Program-made: the position numbers and the translations under genes
Part shown: one piece after another, positions 28,591 through 37,315 of the stretch
Layout of the letters: each line of letters opens with the position of its first letter
Numbering within the stretch: position 1 is the first letter of the stretch
Assembly (NCBI GenBank): GCA_029983695.1
Contig: JASBZB010000021.1
Coordinates: forward strand, 1 to 64,000
Origin: Lutispora sp003527145
Lineage (GTDB): Bacteria > Bacillota > Clostridia > Lutisporales > Lutisporaceae
Direction of reading: 5' to 3'
Length of the DNA stretch: 64,000 nt
The notes under the pieces: model-generated
What the model was told of the DNA's origin: nothing
Databases searched by the model: none
What the model saw: only the letters and a program-made list of their open reading frames with translations

Positions 28591-29141
28591 TGCTCTATTC
28601 CTCCCAATCAGAGGTTGTGGTGAGCATTCTTGAACGGGATGGGATTTGTTTTTCCAAGCAAAAATATGTGGTAAAAAAATATGAAGAAAGCGCTCCGATT
28701 TTTATAGCGGCATACAGCTGGTTTGCCATGGAAGCAGAAAAGTATCTTCCAAAGCCAGAAGGAGCTGAATACCCTTACTGGGCTTTCAGAGATTTATATA
28801 GCATTGAACAATCAACAGACAGCAGGATTTTGCGATTGTGTATTCCGGCAGAGGAAGCGATATTTTTCGATATGTACGACTGGAACAAGATACTTTGCCT
28901 TCAATATATCGGCGAGACCAAGGCTGATGAGGCACGGTTTCGTCAAATGCTTGCCGACTATGGAATCCGGAATGAAAGCGATGTAATCCTCACAAATTTT
29001 TACCCCGACTTGAAGCGTCAGGTGCAGGATAGCTGGAAAAGGCTATTTCGCCATCATGAAAAGATAAAGTTAGGTGATACCGACGGTGTAGGGAGTGTGC
29101 AGGCCGGATTATGGCAGCTAAAAAAAGAGTGGATTGTGTGA
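28590..29141 (+). CDS. DUF3841 domain-containing protein (second of a pair)
   Basis: 183 aa if the ATG at 28590 is used; it shares its first base with the TAA of the preceding gene and has AAGGA upstream. An ATG at 28566 would add eight residues. It parallels its neighbour through the whole length: a Y-x-W segment (IFIAAYSWFAMEAEKYLPKP) and the end RQVQDSWKRLFRHHEKIKLG with GLWQLKKEWIV, against GNVWEVKKEWV in the first gene. Divergence is high, so this is an old duplication. It may form a heteromer with the first protein (inference). Function unknown. Confidence 0.75.
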   Translation: MLYSSQSEVVVSILERDGICFSKQKYVVKKYEESAPIFIAAYSWFAMEAEKYLPKPEGAEYPYWAFRDLYSIEQSTDSRILRLCIPAEEAIFFDMYDWNKILCLQYIGETKADEARFRQMLADYGIRNESDVILTNFYPDLKRQVQDSWKRLFRHHEKIKLGDTDGVGSVQAGLWQLKKEWIV

Positions 29142-29320
29142 TCTGCTTTAAATACTATCCAATTTGCCCTCAAGTATCCAATAGAAGGGAAATGAAAAAT
29201 GTATGTTTTGAAAAACAGGTCCTCCCATATGGTTTATGACAACTGCAGTAAGTCTAATAGGACAGGTATAATCTTGAATTCCAAGAACTTAATCTTCCGG
29301 TGTTCCCTTTATTCAATATA

Positions 29321-29371
29321 ATACAGCCCTACAAATTAATATTTAATGAATATTTACTTACAGGGCTGTAT
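29321..29371 (-). terminator. Terminator hairpin after rtcB
   Basis: ATACAGCCCT (29321-29330) and AGGGCTGTAT (29362-29371) are a 10-bp perfect inverted repeat around an A/T-rich loop. It lies 22 bases past the rtcB stop and 180 bases past the DUF3841 pair, facing both. Confidence 0.6.
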
Positions 29372-29392
29372 TTATGACCTATCAACAGTATT

Positions 29393-30595
29393 CTATTCCG
29401 CCGCTTTAAAATTATATATGGGTATTATGTTATCTATAATTTCCACAGTATCGCATATATTTCTTACTATATCATCCATAGGCTTATACGCAAGAGGGCA
29501 TTCATCCAAAGTTTCTTTATTTACGGAGGTTGTATAAATTCCTTCCATGGTTTCTTTAAATTGGCTAAGTGTAAATGAGCTTCTGGCCTGTGTTCTGCTC
29601 ATAACGCGACCGGCACCGTGAGGAGCCGAGAAATTCCAATCGGCATTCCCTTTGCCTATGCATATCAGACTGCCGTCACGCATATTTATGGGGATTAACA
29701 GGATCTCACCCTTTTGAGCGGAGACAGCGCCTTTCCTTAATATCATATTTCCCGTATCGATATAATTATGGACAGTGGTAAACTGTGAAGCAGCCTTAAG
29801 CTTCATACCCTTTACTATCTCCTGTATCATAGCCTTGCGGTTAAGATCCGCAAATCTCTGTACAATTTTCATATCATGGATGTAATCCTTAAAAAGCTCT
29901 CCTGAAGCATAAGCCAAGGTCTCGGGTATATCGGTGAGAATCTCTGCCTTTTTCCTTTTCAGCTCCTTCTGTATCTCCTTTTCACGCCCGGAGGCCTTTA
30001 ATTCGGCAATCAAGCCTTCAAGATCAGCCTCAGTGTTCTTATTAAGGGATTTAAAGGCTTCTTCCTGGTAAAGGCTCGCAACCCGGTGGCCTAAATGGCG
30101 GCTTCCGGAATGAATGACGATATATAAGCTGCCTTCACTACCCTTGTTAACCTCAATAAAGTGATTACCGCCTCCCAGTGTGCCTATGCTGCGCCTTGCC
30201 CTGGCTAGGTTTACCTCATTTTTGCATTTCAATTGACTTAAATCTATTTCATCATTGAATCTGTGCTCCTTATCCCGTATGTTAAATCCGCTGGGAATTT
30301 TCTCATAAATAAGCTTATCAAGTTTCTGCAGCTCTATGCGGCGGTCTTCAAGCTTTATGACCTCCATGCCGCAGCCGATGTCAACGCCCACAAGATTTGG
30401 CACGACTTTGTCCTCAATGGTCATTGTGGTTCCTATCGTGCAGCCGGCGCCGCTGTGGACATCGGGCATAATGCGGATAACGCTGCCTTTTACAAACTCC
30501 TGGCTGCATAGGGCTTCGATCTGACCCACGGCACCGGGTTCTATATTTTCCGTATATACAATAGCGCTGTTGTATTTTCCTTTTATCTCAAACAT
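29393..30595 (-). CDS. rtcB: RtcB family RNA ligase
   Basis: 400 aa, the compact bacterial RtcB size. RtcB joins 2',3'-cyclic-phosphate or 3'-phosphate RNA ends to 5'-OH ends using GTP and Mn2+. Metal and nucleotide motifs are all present: PDVHSGAG (44-51), DIGCGM (72-77, metal-binding Cys), GTLGGGNHFIE (138-148), HSGSRH (162-167), TTVHNY (about 273-278), and SAPHGAGR (323-330) with the guanylated His326. No archease gene is next to it. It is followed on the same strand, upstream by 16 bases, by the AlkZ-like gene, so they may be cotranscribed. The role in bacteria is generally RNA repair. Confidence 0.92.
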   Translation of the reverse strand: MFEIKGKYNSAIVYTENIEPGAVGQIEALCSQEFVKGSVIRIMPDVHSGAGCTIGTTMTIEDKVVPNLVGVDIGCGMEVIKLEDRRIELQKLDKLIYEKIPSGFNIRDKEHRFNDEIDLSQLKCKNEVNLARARRSIGTLGGGNHFIEVNKGSEGSLYIVIHSGSRHLGHRVASLYQEEAFKSLNKNTEADLEGLIAELKASGREKEIQKELKRKKAEILTDIPETLAYASGELFKDYIHDMKIVQRFADLNRKAMIQEIVKGMKLKAASQFTTVHNYIDTGNMILRKGAVSAQKGEILLIPINMRDGSLICIGKGNADWNFSAPHGAGRVMSRTQARSSFTLSQFKETMEGIYTTSVNKETLDECPLAYKPMDDIVRNICDTVEIIDNIIPIYNFKAAE

Positions 30596-30610
30596 TGGGG
30601 ATTTCCTTTC

Positions 30611-31789
30611 TTAGACTGACTTCCTTATTTCTTCGCAATCATTAAATGATGCAAATTTCTCAAGACATATACTGATCTGCTTTATCAGCTTTTTTGTCTG
30701 TCTAACTCCGGCTTCAAACCATATATTTTTAACGATCAGGCATTTGGCTTTTCTGTCATTTACAACCTCGACCCTGCCAACAAACCTATCCCCATAGAGC
30801 ACCGGCAATACATAATAGCCGTACTTTCTCTGAGGTTCCGGCGTGTAAATCTCCCATTTGTACTCAAAGTCGAACAGCAGCTTTATCAGCTTCCTGTCCC
30901 ACAGCATATTATCCAGGGGAGCTAAAAGCTCACAGCGCTCCTTGATTTTAGGATTATGCAATACTTTTTCCAGCAGCTCGCTGTCGGCTGCAAGGCAGTA
31001 AAGCTTTTCTTTTATGTTCTCTACGCTGATCTCTATAATTTTGTTTTCTTCCGATAGCTGTTTGAAAATTTCACTTCGCAGGCTTGCTTTTAATTCCCAA
31101 ATATTAAGCCAGGCATCGGAGGGCTTGTTCCACAAAAGACCTATGGCAGCAATTCTCCGCAGCACACGCCACTTCATATGCTCAAATTCATCCGGATAAG
31201 GGTCCGGCTCCTTTAGAATTTCCACAGGAATGCAATTTTCAGCAAGGTCATAATATTTTCTTGTCCCTATTTTATGATGAACGACAAGCTCCCCGCGGAA
31301 ATACAGGCTTTCAAGGGCTGCTCTGGATAGCTTTGTATCACTCCAATACCATTTTACAGTATCTTTAAAATCTAAATCAGAAGAGGATACCGCTCCCTTC
31401 TCCCCGATGATCGCCTTTATGTCTTCGCATACGGCGTTGACCTCAGCATGGCTGCGCCCGCTGCTCCTATATGCTTCACGGTACCGGGAAAAATATTTCC
31501 AGTCGGACAAACTCATAATTGCAAGGTTCTTATCGAAGTAGTCGATCAGCTTTCTGTCCTCGTATAAAAGCTCATAAAGCATTTGCTTTGTAAAGCCTTT
31601 GACTCTGGATTGCAAAACCAACTCGGCATTTTTACCGCATACGTCGATAGGGTCAAACTGGATGCAGCCGACTTGATCGACATAATCGAGCACACCCCGC
31701 TTGCCGATAAACTTGTATTCGCCCATCAGCCCATGCTTTAACAGCATAAAACGGCGGGCCTGCTCATTTGTAAGGATGAGTTCGCCCAT
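30611..31789 (-). CDS. YcaQ/AlkZ-like winged-helix DNA glycosylase family protein
   Basis: About 392 aa from the ATG at 31789, chosen because AGGGAG lies nine bases upstream; two earlier in-frame starts have poor spacing. The HTH_42 family pattern is visible: ILTNEQARRFMLLKHGL, then VGCIQFDPIDVCGKNAELVL, with the Q-x-D that provides the catalytic residues in AlkZ/YcaQ (GCIQFDPI, about residues 39-46), followed by YDLAENCIPVE and NMLWDRKLIKLLFDFEY typical of the C-terminal fold. Characterised members unhook interstrand DNA crosslinks. Paired with rtcB on the same strand, 16 bases apart, suggesting a nucleic-acid repair operon (inference). Confidence 0.8.
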   Translation of the reverse strand: MGELILTNEQARRFMLLKHGLMGEYKFIGKRGVLDYVDQVGCIQFDPIDVCGKNAELVLQSRVKGFTKQMLYELLYEDRKLIDYFDKNLAIMSLSDWKYFSRYREAYRSSGRSHAEVNAVCEDIKAIIGEKGAVSSSDLDFKDTVKWYWSDTKLSRAALESLYFRGELVVHHKIGTRKYYDLAENCIPVEILKEPDPYPDEFEHMKWRVLRRIAAIGLLWNKPSDAWLNIWELKASLRSEIFKQLSEENKIIEISVENIKEKLYCLAADSELLEKVLHNPKIKERCELLAPLDNMLWDRKLIKLLFDFEYKWEIYTPEPQRKYGYYVLPVLYGDRFVGRVEVVNDRKAKCLIVKNIWFEAGVRQTKKLIKQISICLEKFASFNDCEEIRKSV

Positions 31790-31806
31790 AGACATCGACT
31801 CCCTCT

Positions 31807-32172
31807 TTATTTGCCATTGAACATGATATGGAAAAACCATTTATCCAATAATATCAATACTAATGCTGCTGCGAGCCAAGCCAACAAGCCAAGAGATAGG
31901 GATTTCCAGGCCGGCATTTTGGCGATAGTAAAATAAACCATTGTCAAAAAAGCTATCGTGGTAGATACGGCGAATAAACTGACCAAAACTACTCTTTGCA
32001 ATGCCTGCCCGGTAACTGAAAGCGACAGGAAATAATATCCTACAAGCGTTACTACCGGAAATAAAACCACCAGTCCCGAAATATAAGGATTTTTCAATTT
32101 TCCAAGCAAGCTCACTATTAAAACAAGGCTTCCGCCTACTATAAATCTAGAAATTGCCTCTGTAAAACTCAT
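31807..32172 (-). CDS. GlpM-like (DUF3147) small membrane protein
   Basis: About 121 aa from the ATG at 32172, which has GGAG at good spacing; the frame extends further upstream but without a site. It is almost entirely hydrophobic with four membrane helices. GGSLVLIVSLLGKLKNPYIS and LVVLFPVVTLVGYYFL are the GlpM/DUF3147 hallmark. Function of the family is unknown; GlpM was named from a Pseudomonas alginate phenotype. It lies 17 bases upstream of the AlkZ-like gene on the same strand. Confidence 0.78.
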   Translation of the reverse strand: MSFTEAISRFIVGGSLVLIVSLLGKLKNPYISGLVVLFPVVTLVGYYFLSLSVTGQALQRVVLVSLFAVSTTIAFLTMVYFTIAKMPAWKSLSLGLLAWLAAALVLILLDKWFFHIMFNGK

Positions 32173-32278
32173 GTCTATACTCCTATCATAATGTTTGGTA
32201 AAGTAATATATATTATAGGATACTTTTATGTCAATATCAACCACCTTGCTACAGCACTTAAGCTAGCATACCGGGCAA

Positions 32279-32334
32279 TATGGGACAAGGTGCCTGTCCC
32301 CTCGTCCCATTATGTGTCCCCTCGTCCCATTATG
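32279..32334. repeat. Solo REP-like palindrome with a 20-bp tandem duplication
   Basis: TGGGACAAGGTGCCTGTCCCC from about 32281 resembles the right end of the Y1 transposase unit (23638-23665). It is followed by two perfect tandem copies of TGTCCCCTCGTCCCATTATG (32295-32314 and 32315-32334). No transposase is adjacent. The repeat supplies the last codons and the stop of pflA. Confidence 0.75.
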
Positions 32335-33020
32335 TTTTCCAATTCTTTGGTTCTGTCCTTGCACATAGGCGGAACTCCTTTTAATTTATAAGGAATTCCC
32401 ATGGCTTCATATTTATTGACACCAAGGGTATGATATGGAAGCAACTCTATCTTTTCTACATTATCAAATCTCATCATGATTTTTTTCATGCTGCGGATAT
32501 GCTCTTCACTATCTGTTATACCTGGAACAACTACATGTCTTAGCCAAAGCTTTGTACCCGATTTTTTCAAGCACCCGGCAAAGCTTTCGAGCTCTCCCAT
32601 ATCCCTTCCTGTCAGTTCTCTATATCCTGCTGAATTTATATGCTTGATATCCAGAATAACTAAGTCTGTATATTTAAAAATACTGTGATAGCTTCCTTTT
32701 CCAAACCCTGCAGTATCTATAGCCGTATGAATCCCGTTTTCTTTGCAGAGCCTTAGGAACTCGGTCAAAAACTCAGGCTGCAAGAGAGGCTCGCCTCCCG
32801 AGCATGTAACACCGCCGCTTGATCTTTGAAAATAAGCTTTATACCTGATCGCCTTTTTAAGCAATTCCTCGGCAGTGATCTCCATTCCTTTATTTATATC
32901 CCAGGTATCAGGGTTATGACAATAGGCACATCTAAGGCTGCAGCCCTGAAAAAATGCTACAAAACGAATTCCGGGGCCATCTACCAGCCCTAATGTTTCT
33001 ATGGAATGTATTCTTCCCAT
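32310..33020 (-). CDS. pflA: Pyruvate formate-lyase activating enzyme
   Basis: About 236 aa. Radical-SAM protein that abstracts a hydrogen from PflB to form its glycyl radical. The cluster motif is GCSLRCAYCHNPDTW (C-x3-C-x2-C, about 29-36 in this numbering), followed by SGGEPLLQPEFL. I start at the ATG 33020 (MGRIHSIETLG), which fits the family and has GGAGG eight bases upstream; the longer frame starts with GTG overlapping the pflB stop. The C-terminus IMGRGDT is encoded by the REP-like repeat, so the native tail was replaced or extended when the repeat arrived. The core of the enzyme is intact. Confidence 0.92.
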   Translation of the reverse strand: MGRIHSIETLGLVDGPGIRFVAFFQGCSLRCAYCHNPDTWDINKGMEITAEELLKKAIRYKAYFQRSSGGVTCSGGEPLLQPEFLTEFLRLCKENGIHTAIDTAGFGKGSYHSIFKYTDLVILDIKHINSAGYRELTGRDMGELESFAGCLKKSGTKLWLRHVVVPGITDSEEHIRSMKKIMMRFDNVEKIELLPYHTLGVNKYEAMGIPYKLKGVPPMCKDRTKELENIMGRGDT

Positions 33021-33037
33021 TTGCATCTCCTCCTGAA

Positions 33038-35266
33038 TCACATGAACCGGTGGAATGTCCTTTTTATAACTTCAAGCTGCTGTTCCCTGGTCAGACGGTT
33101 GAAGTTGACCGCATAGCCCGAAACTCTGATGGTCAAAGCCGGATATTTCTCAGGATGTTCCATAGCATCGGTGAGCATTTCCCTTCTCATCACGTTTACA
33201 TTCAAGTGATGAGCATTTTGTGCGAAATATCCGTCCAATATTGAAACAAGATTCTTTATACGCTGCTCATAGTCCTTCCCCAATGCTTCCGGCACGATTG
33301 AAAATGTATTGGAGATTCCATCCTGACATACAGATTTATAGGGGATCTTAGCAACCGAATTTAATGATGCCAATGCCCCGCTTTCATCCCTTCCATGCAT
33401 GGGATTGGCACCGGGAGCAAAAGCTTCCCTAGCCTTTCTCCCATCAGGAGTAGCTCCGGTTTTCTTTCCATACACCACATTTGAGGTTATAGTCAGTACG
33501 GACAAGGTATGTTCTGCGTTCCTGTAAAGCTCATGCTTTTTCAATTCTTCTATGAACTTTTTCAGTATTTCAATGGCAATGCTATCTGCCCTGTCGTCAT
33601 CATTTCCATACTTGGGGAAGCTTCCGTCAATTTTGAAATCTACAGCTATGCCCTTTTCCCTTATGGGCTTTACATCCGCATATTTTATAGCGCTCAAAGA
33701 ATCAGCAGCCACGGAAAGGCCTGCCACTCCAAAAGCCATCAGCCTCCCCACTTCCGTATCATGCAGTGCCATAAGCCCTGCCTCATAGGCATATTTATCA
33801 TGCATATAATGAATGACATTCACCGTGTTTACATAAAGCTCAGCCACATATTTCAGCACTTTATCATAATTGGCCTTGACCTTTTCATAATCGAGCACGT
33901 CATCTTCTATTCTGTCAATACCGGGAACCACCGGCACTCCTTTTTTCTCATCAATTCCTCCGTTTATTGCATAAAGGAGAGATTTTGCCAGGTTGCATCT
34001 CGCGCCGAAAAACTGCATCTGTTTGCCTATCTTCATCGCAGAAACACAGCAGGCTATTCCATAATCATCTCCATAGGTATCCCTCATCAGGTCATCATTC
34101 TCATATTGGATAGCGCCGCTTTCCATGGACATCCTGACGCAATACTTTTTAAAATCCTCCGGAAGGCTTTCTGACCATAGGACTGTCATATTAGGCTCCG
34201 GAGCAGGTCCAAGATTGGTCAATGTATGCAGGAATCTGAATGAAGTCCTGGTGACAAGGGTTCTGCCGTCCAGGCCCATTCCGCCGATGGATTCCGTAAC
34301 CCAGTTGGGATCGCCTGCAAAAAGTTCATTGTATTCCGGAGTTCTCAAATGTCTTTCCATTCTAAGCTTTATAACAAATTGATCAATTATTTCCTGGGCT
34401 TCTTTTTCTGTAAGAATTCCCTGGCTGATATCCTTTTCAATATATATATCTATAAAAGAGCTCACTCTTCCAAGTGACATAGCTGCCCCGTTATTTTCCT
34501 TTATTCCTGCCAAGTACCCAAAATATAAAAATTGAATTGCTTCCGCAGCATTTTTGGCAGGCTTTGATATATCAAAGCCATAGGAGGCTGCCATCTTCTT
34601 TATTTTATCCAGAGCACGTATTTGTTCGGAAGTTTCTTCTCTTTTGCGGATCAATTTCTCATTCATAGCACCCTTTAAATCATGAAAATCCTTTTCCTTC
34701 TGCTCAATCAAAAAATCAATGCCATATAAAGGAACCCTTCTATAATCCCCAATAATCCTTCCCCTGCCATATGCATCAGGCAAGCCTGTCAAAAGCCCTA
34801 CCGACCTTGCAGTTCTCATTTCCTCCGTATATGCGTCAAACACCCCTTGATTGTGGGTTTTGCGATACTCATCAAATATCATATCCATTTCGGGGTCCGG
34901 CTCATATCCATAAGCCCTAAGCGCTTCCTCAGCCATTCTTATACCGCCGAAAGGATTGACCATCCTCTTCAGCGGCGCATCAGTTTGGAGGCCTACAATC
35001 ACTTCATTTTCCTTATCTATATAGCCGGGCTCAAAGCGGTCTATTCCGGAAACCCTCTTTGTATCCACATCGAGGATGCCCTTTTCCAGCTCTTTTTTGC
35101 ATAGTTCTTTGCACAGCGTCCAGACCCTTTCGGTTTTTTCAGTCGCATCCTCTAAAAAGCTTTCATCACCTGTGTATGGGGTATAATTGCTTTGAATAAA
35201 ATTTCTTACGTCCACCTTCTGAGTCCAATTCCCTCCGGCAAATTCTTTCCATTCCTTTTCTTTCAT
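33038..35266 (-). CDS. pflB: Formate C-acetyltransferase (pyruvate formate-lyase)
   Basis: 742 aa, normal for PflB. Converts pyruvate and CoA to acetyl-CoA and formate in anaerobic metabolism. The catalytic Cys pair is in GIACCVSAMKIG (about residue 410). The glycyl-radical loop is RVSGYAVNF with the radical Gly at about 717. The N-terminal GNWTQKVDVRNFIQSNYTPY is also typical of PflB rather than of glycerol dehydratase-like paralogues. It is followed by its activase. A consensus promoter and a leader hairpin lie upstream. It is oxygen-sensitive when active, so it supports an anaerobic host. Confidence 0.94.
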   Translation of the reverse strand: MKEKEWKEFAGGNWTQKVDVRNFIQSNYTPYTGDESFLEDATEKTERVWTLCKELCKKELEKGILDVDTKRVSGIDRFEPGYIDKENEVIVGLQTDAPLKRMVNPFGGIRMAEEALRAYGYEPDPEMDMIFDEYRKTHNQGVFDAYTEEMRTARSVGLLTGLPDAYGRGRIIGDYRRVPLYGIDFLIEQKEKDFHDLKGAMNEKLIRKREETSEQIRALDKIKKMAASYGFDISKPAKNAAEAIQFLYFGYLAGIKENNGAAMSLGRVSSFIDIYIEKDISQGILTEKEAQEIIDQFVIKLRMERHLRTPEYNELFAGDPNWVTESIGGMGLDGRTLVTRTSFRFLHTLTNLGPAPEPNMTVLWSESLPEDFKKYCVRMSMESGAIQYENDDLMRDTYGDDYGIACCVSAMKIGKQMQFFGARCNLAKSLLYAINGGIDEKKGVPVVPGIDRIEDDVLDYEKVKANYDKVLKYVAELYVNTVNVIHYMHDKYAYEAGLMALHDTEVGRLMAFGVAGLSVAADSLSAIKYADVKPIREKGIAVDFKIDGSFPKYGNDDDRADSIAIEILKKFIEELKKHELYRNAEHTLSVLTITSNVVYGKKTGATPDGRKAREAFAPGANPMHGRDESGALASLNSVAKIPYKSVCQDGISNTFSIVPEALGKDYEQRIKNLVSILDGYFAQNAHHLNVNVMRREMLTDAMEHPEKYPALTIRVSGYAVNFNRLTREQQLEVIKRTFHRFM

Positions 35267-35290
35267 TCAAATCCCTCCTAGACTTATTAA

Positions 35291-35339
35291 GCCAAAGTCC
35301 GGGATTTAATATAATAAAAACCGGCCTCCCGGACTTTGG
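35291..35339 (-). promoter_or_regulatory. Leader hairpin upstream of pflB
   Basis: CCAAAGTCCGGG (35291-35302) and CCCGGACTTTGG (35328-35339) are a 12-bp perfect inverted repeat within the transcribed leader, ending about 25 bases before the pflB ATG. It could affect RNA stability or act as an attenuator; no matching riboswitch class is recognised. Confidence 0.55.
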
Positions 35340-35450
35340 TGCCCAGGCGGTCGGCATATCAAGAATCACACTCCCTATGGTCTATTCCATTTCCGCCAGT
35401 AATGTGATCCGCAATTATTCATTTATGTATTTGATTCCGATTGTACTAAT

Positions 35451-35479
35451 ATTATACAAATATACATATGTTTTGTCAA
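35451..35479 (-). promoter_or_regulatory. Consensus sigma-A-type promoter of pflBA
   Basis: TTGACA (35474-35479), a 17-nt spacer and TATAAT (35451-35456) on the minus strand: all twelve bases match consensus. The leader to pflB would be about 175 nt. Confidence 0.85.
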
Positions 35480-35571
35480 CGTTATTATATTATGTTCGTA
35501 TAATTAGCTATAATATCTATAAATCAATGATTAATATTCGTATTTATTTCGTCAAATATTATTGAATAATA

Positions 35572-36630
35572 TTACTCTACAATTATCTTGATATTTATAT
35601 TGAAATTAGGCAATAAAGACTCATCAACCTCTGCGATGGTTATTTCCACCGGCACTACTGTTTCTCCATTATCCTGCACAGCCATATTCGATATCCTTGA
35701 TATGGTTCCTTCATATTCCTTATCAGGGTTTGCCAAAGGATTGATGACGGCTTTGCTTCCCACCTTGATATCCTTGATGAAGTCTTCGGCCACATTTGCC
35801 TGCACTATCAGGGTATCCAAGTCCAAAATGCTCATGATCTGCTTTTCGGCATTTAAACGGTCACCGGATGCATTATTGATCTTTTCAATAACTCCGTTAG
35901 GGATATCGCATATGATTTCATTCCCTTTTATACCGCTTTGAGCAATCTTATCCTTTAAGGTTTGAAGCTGCGATTTCAGTGATACAATATTTTGTTCTTT
36001 GATTTTTATATCCAATGCATTCTTATTATTGGATATTCGCTGCTTGTTTTTTAAGTCCTCCAGCCTTATCTTATCATTTTCAATTTCCTTTTGTTTTTGT
36101 TCCAATATTACCTTAGATTCATCAAACTCATTTTGAGATATTCCCCCTTTTTCCAGCATAGCTTCTTTATTCTTTAAATCCTTCTCCAGCTTATCATACT
36201 CCATTTGAGCTTTTTCCAGATTATTTTTAGCCTGAATGATTTCCGGCTCATAATCTATATTCTCGTTATTCTTATCGCCTACATCTTCCAATAGCTTTTC
36301 CAGTTCTAATTTGGCAATCTTCAAGGAATCTTCCTTCTCTTTGATCTGCTCTTCAATTTCTTTTAAGCTCAGTGTGATCAGCACATCTCCTTTTTTAACC
36401 CTTTGCCCCTCCTGTACATGTACTTTTTCAATGGTAGCAGGCAAGTCTACCATAATGCCTTTTACTTGTTTTGTCTTGACCACTCCAAAAGCCTGGATAG
36501 TCTGCTGGACTGGAGCCTGGGGCTGCCCTTGGTCCGGCTGTGCCATTGCATTCTCCGTATCTTTTTTCTGACATCCTGCTGTAAATAGGATCATTGCTGC
36601 CAAGCAGACAGTTATCAATATTCTTCTCAT
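35572..36630 (-). CDS. Periplasmic-adaptor-type lipoprotein (MacA/HlyD-like)
   Basis: 352 aa from the ATG at 36630, which overlaps the TAA of the ABC ATPase gene (TAATG), so the two are translationally coupled. It has a lipoprotein signal (AMILFTAGCQKK), a beta-barrel/lipoyl segment (LPATIEKVHVQEGQRVKKGD), a long coiled coil (about 90-230, rich in Glu/Lys/Leu) and a second lipoyl half (IICDIPNGVIEKINNASGDR), then a beta-barrel. This is the MacA plan. In Gram-positives such proteins join a MacB-like permease and ATPase for peptide or drug export. It ends the three-gene operon. Confidence 0.85.
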   Translation of the reverse strand: MRRILITVCLAAMILFTAGCQKKDTENAMAQPDQGQPQAPVQQTIQAFGVVKTKQVKGIMVDLPATIEKVHVQEGQRVKKGDVLITLSLKEIEEQIKEKEDSLKIAKLELEKLLEDVGDKNNENIDYEPEIIQAKNNLEKAQMEYDKLEKDLKNKEAMLEKGGISQNEFDESKVILEQKQKEIENDKIRLEDLKNKQRISNNKNALDIKIKEQNIVSLKSQLQTLKDKIAQSGIKGNEIICDIPNGVIEKINNASGDRLNAEKQIMSILDLDTLIVQANVAEDFIKDIKVGSKAVINPLANPDKEYEGTISRISNMAVQDNGETVVPVEITIAEVDESLLPNFNINIKIIVE

Positions 36631-37304
36631 TATTCCCACACCCTTCCGTCTTTTACGTTTATCAATCGTGTGCCATACTGGGCTGCTTCATGTGAATGCG
36701 TGACCTGCACTATGGTCTTGTTTTTTTCTTTATTTATTTTTTTAAATAGTTCCAATATCTCCGTTCCTGATTTGCTGTCGAGGTTCCCTGTAGGTTCGTC
36801 TGCCAGGATGATATCCGGCTCATTTACCAATGCTCTGGCGATGGCTACCCTCTGCTGCTGCCCTCCGGACAATTCCCTGGGGGTATGCTTTCTCCTGTCC
36901 GCAAGGCCTACAAGCTCTAAAATCTCATCCAACCTGTTCTTATACTTCTTCAGATTCTTCCCATCCAATAATATGGGAAGCATTATATTTTCCTCCAGAT
37001 TCAGATTGGGCACCAGATTATAAAACTGGAATACAAAGCCTATCTCCCTTCTCCTCATCTCGCTTTCTTCCTTGTCCTTCATCACCGACAATTCCCGTCC
37101 CTTAACGGTGATGCTCCCTGAGGTAGGTTTATCCAAACCCCCAAGCAAATATAAAAGAGTGCTTTTTCCCGAACCTGAGGGTCCCATAAGAGAAACAAAC
37201 TCCCCTTGATTTATTGCAAGATTGACATCCTTCAATACCTCTATGCTCACTTCGCCTAATTTGTATGTCTTGCATAAGTCTAATGCCTGAATGATATTTT
37301 CCAT
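36630..37304 (-). CDS. ABC transporter ATP-binding protein (MacB/LolD-like)
   Basis: 224 aa. Walker A GPSGSGKSTLLYLLGGLD (about 42-59), Q-loop FVFQFYNLVPNL, signature ELSGGQQQRVAIARAL, Walker B IILADEPTGNLDS, and the H-loop QVTHSHEAA are all present. These sequences, especially the FYNLVP Q-loop and EPTGNLDS, place it in the MacB/LolD subgroup that works with FtsX-like permeases. It lies 11 bases after the permease gene and overlaps the adaptor gene. It supplies ATP hydrolysis for the exporter. Confidence 0.93.
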   Translation of the reverse strand: MENIIQALDLCKTYKLGEVSIEVLKDVNLAINQGEFVSLMGPSGSGKSTLLYLLGGLDKPTSGSITVKGRELSVMKDKEESEMRRREIGFVFQFYNLVPNLNLEENIMLPILLDGKNLKKYKNRLDEILELVGLADRRKHTPRELSGGQQQRVAIARALVNEPDIILADEPTGNLDSKSGTEILELFKKINKEKNKTIVQVTHSHEAAQYGTRLINVKDGRVWE

Positions 37305-37315
37305 GCTCTCACTTC

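Noticed and set aside
35291..35339. Riboswitch in the pflB leader
   Set aside because: Only one simple stem; no conserved core of any known class.
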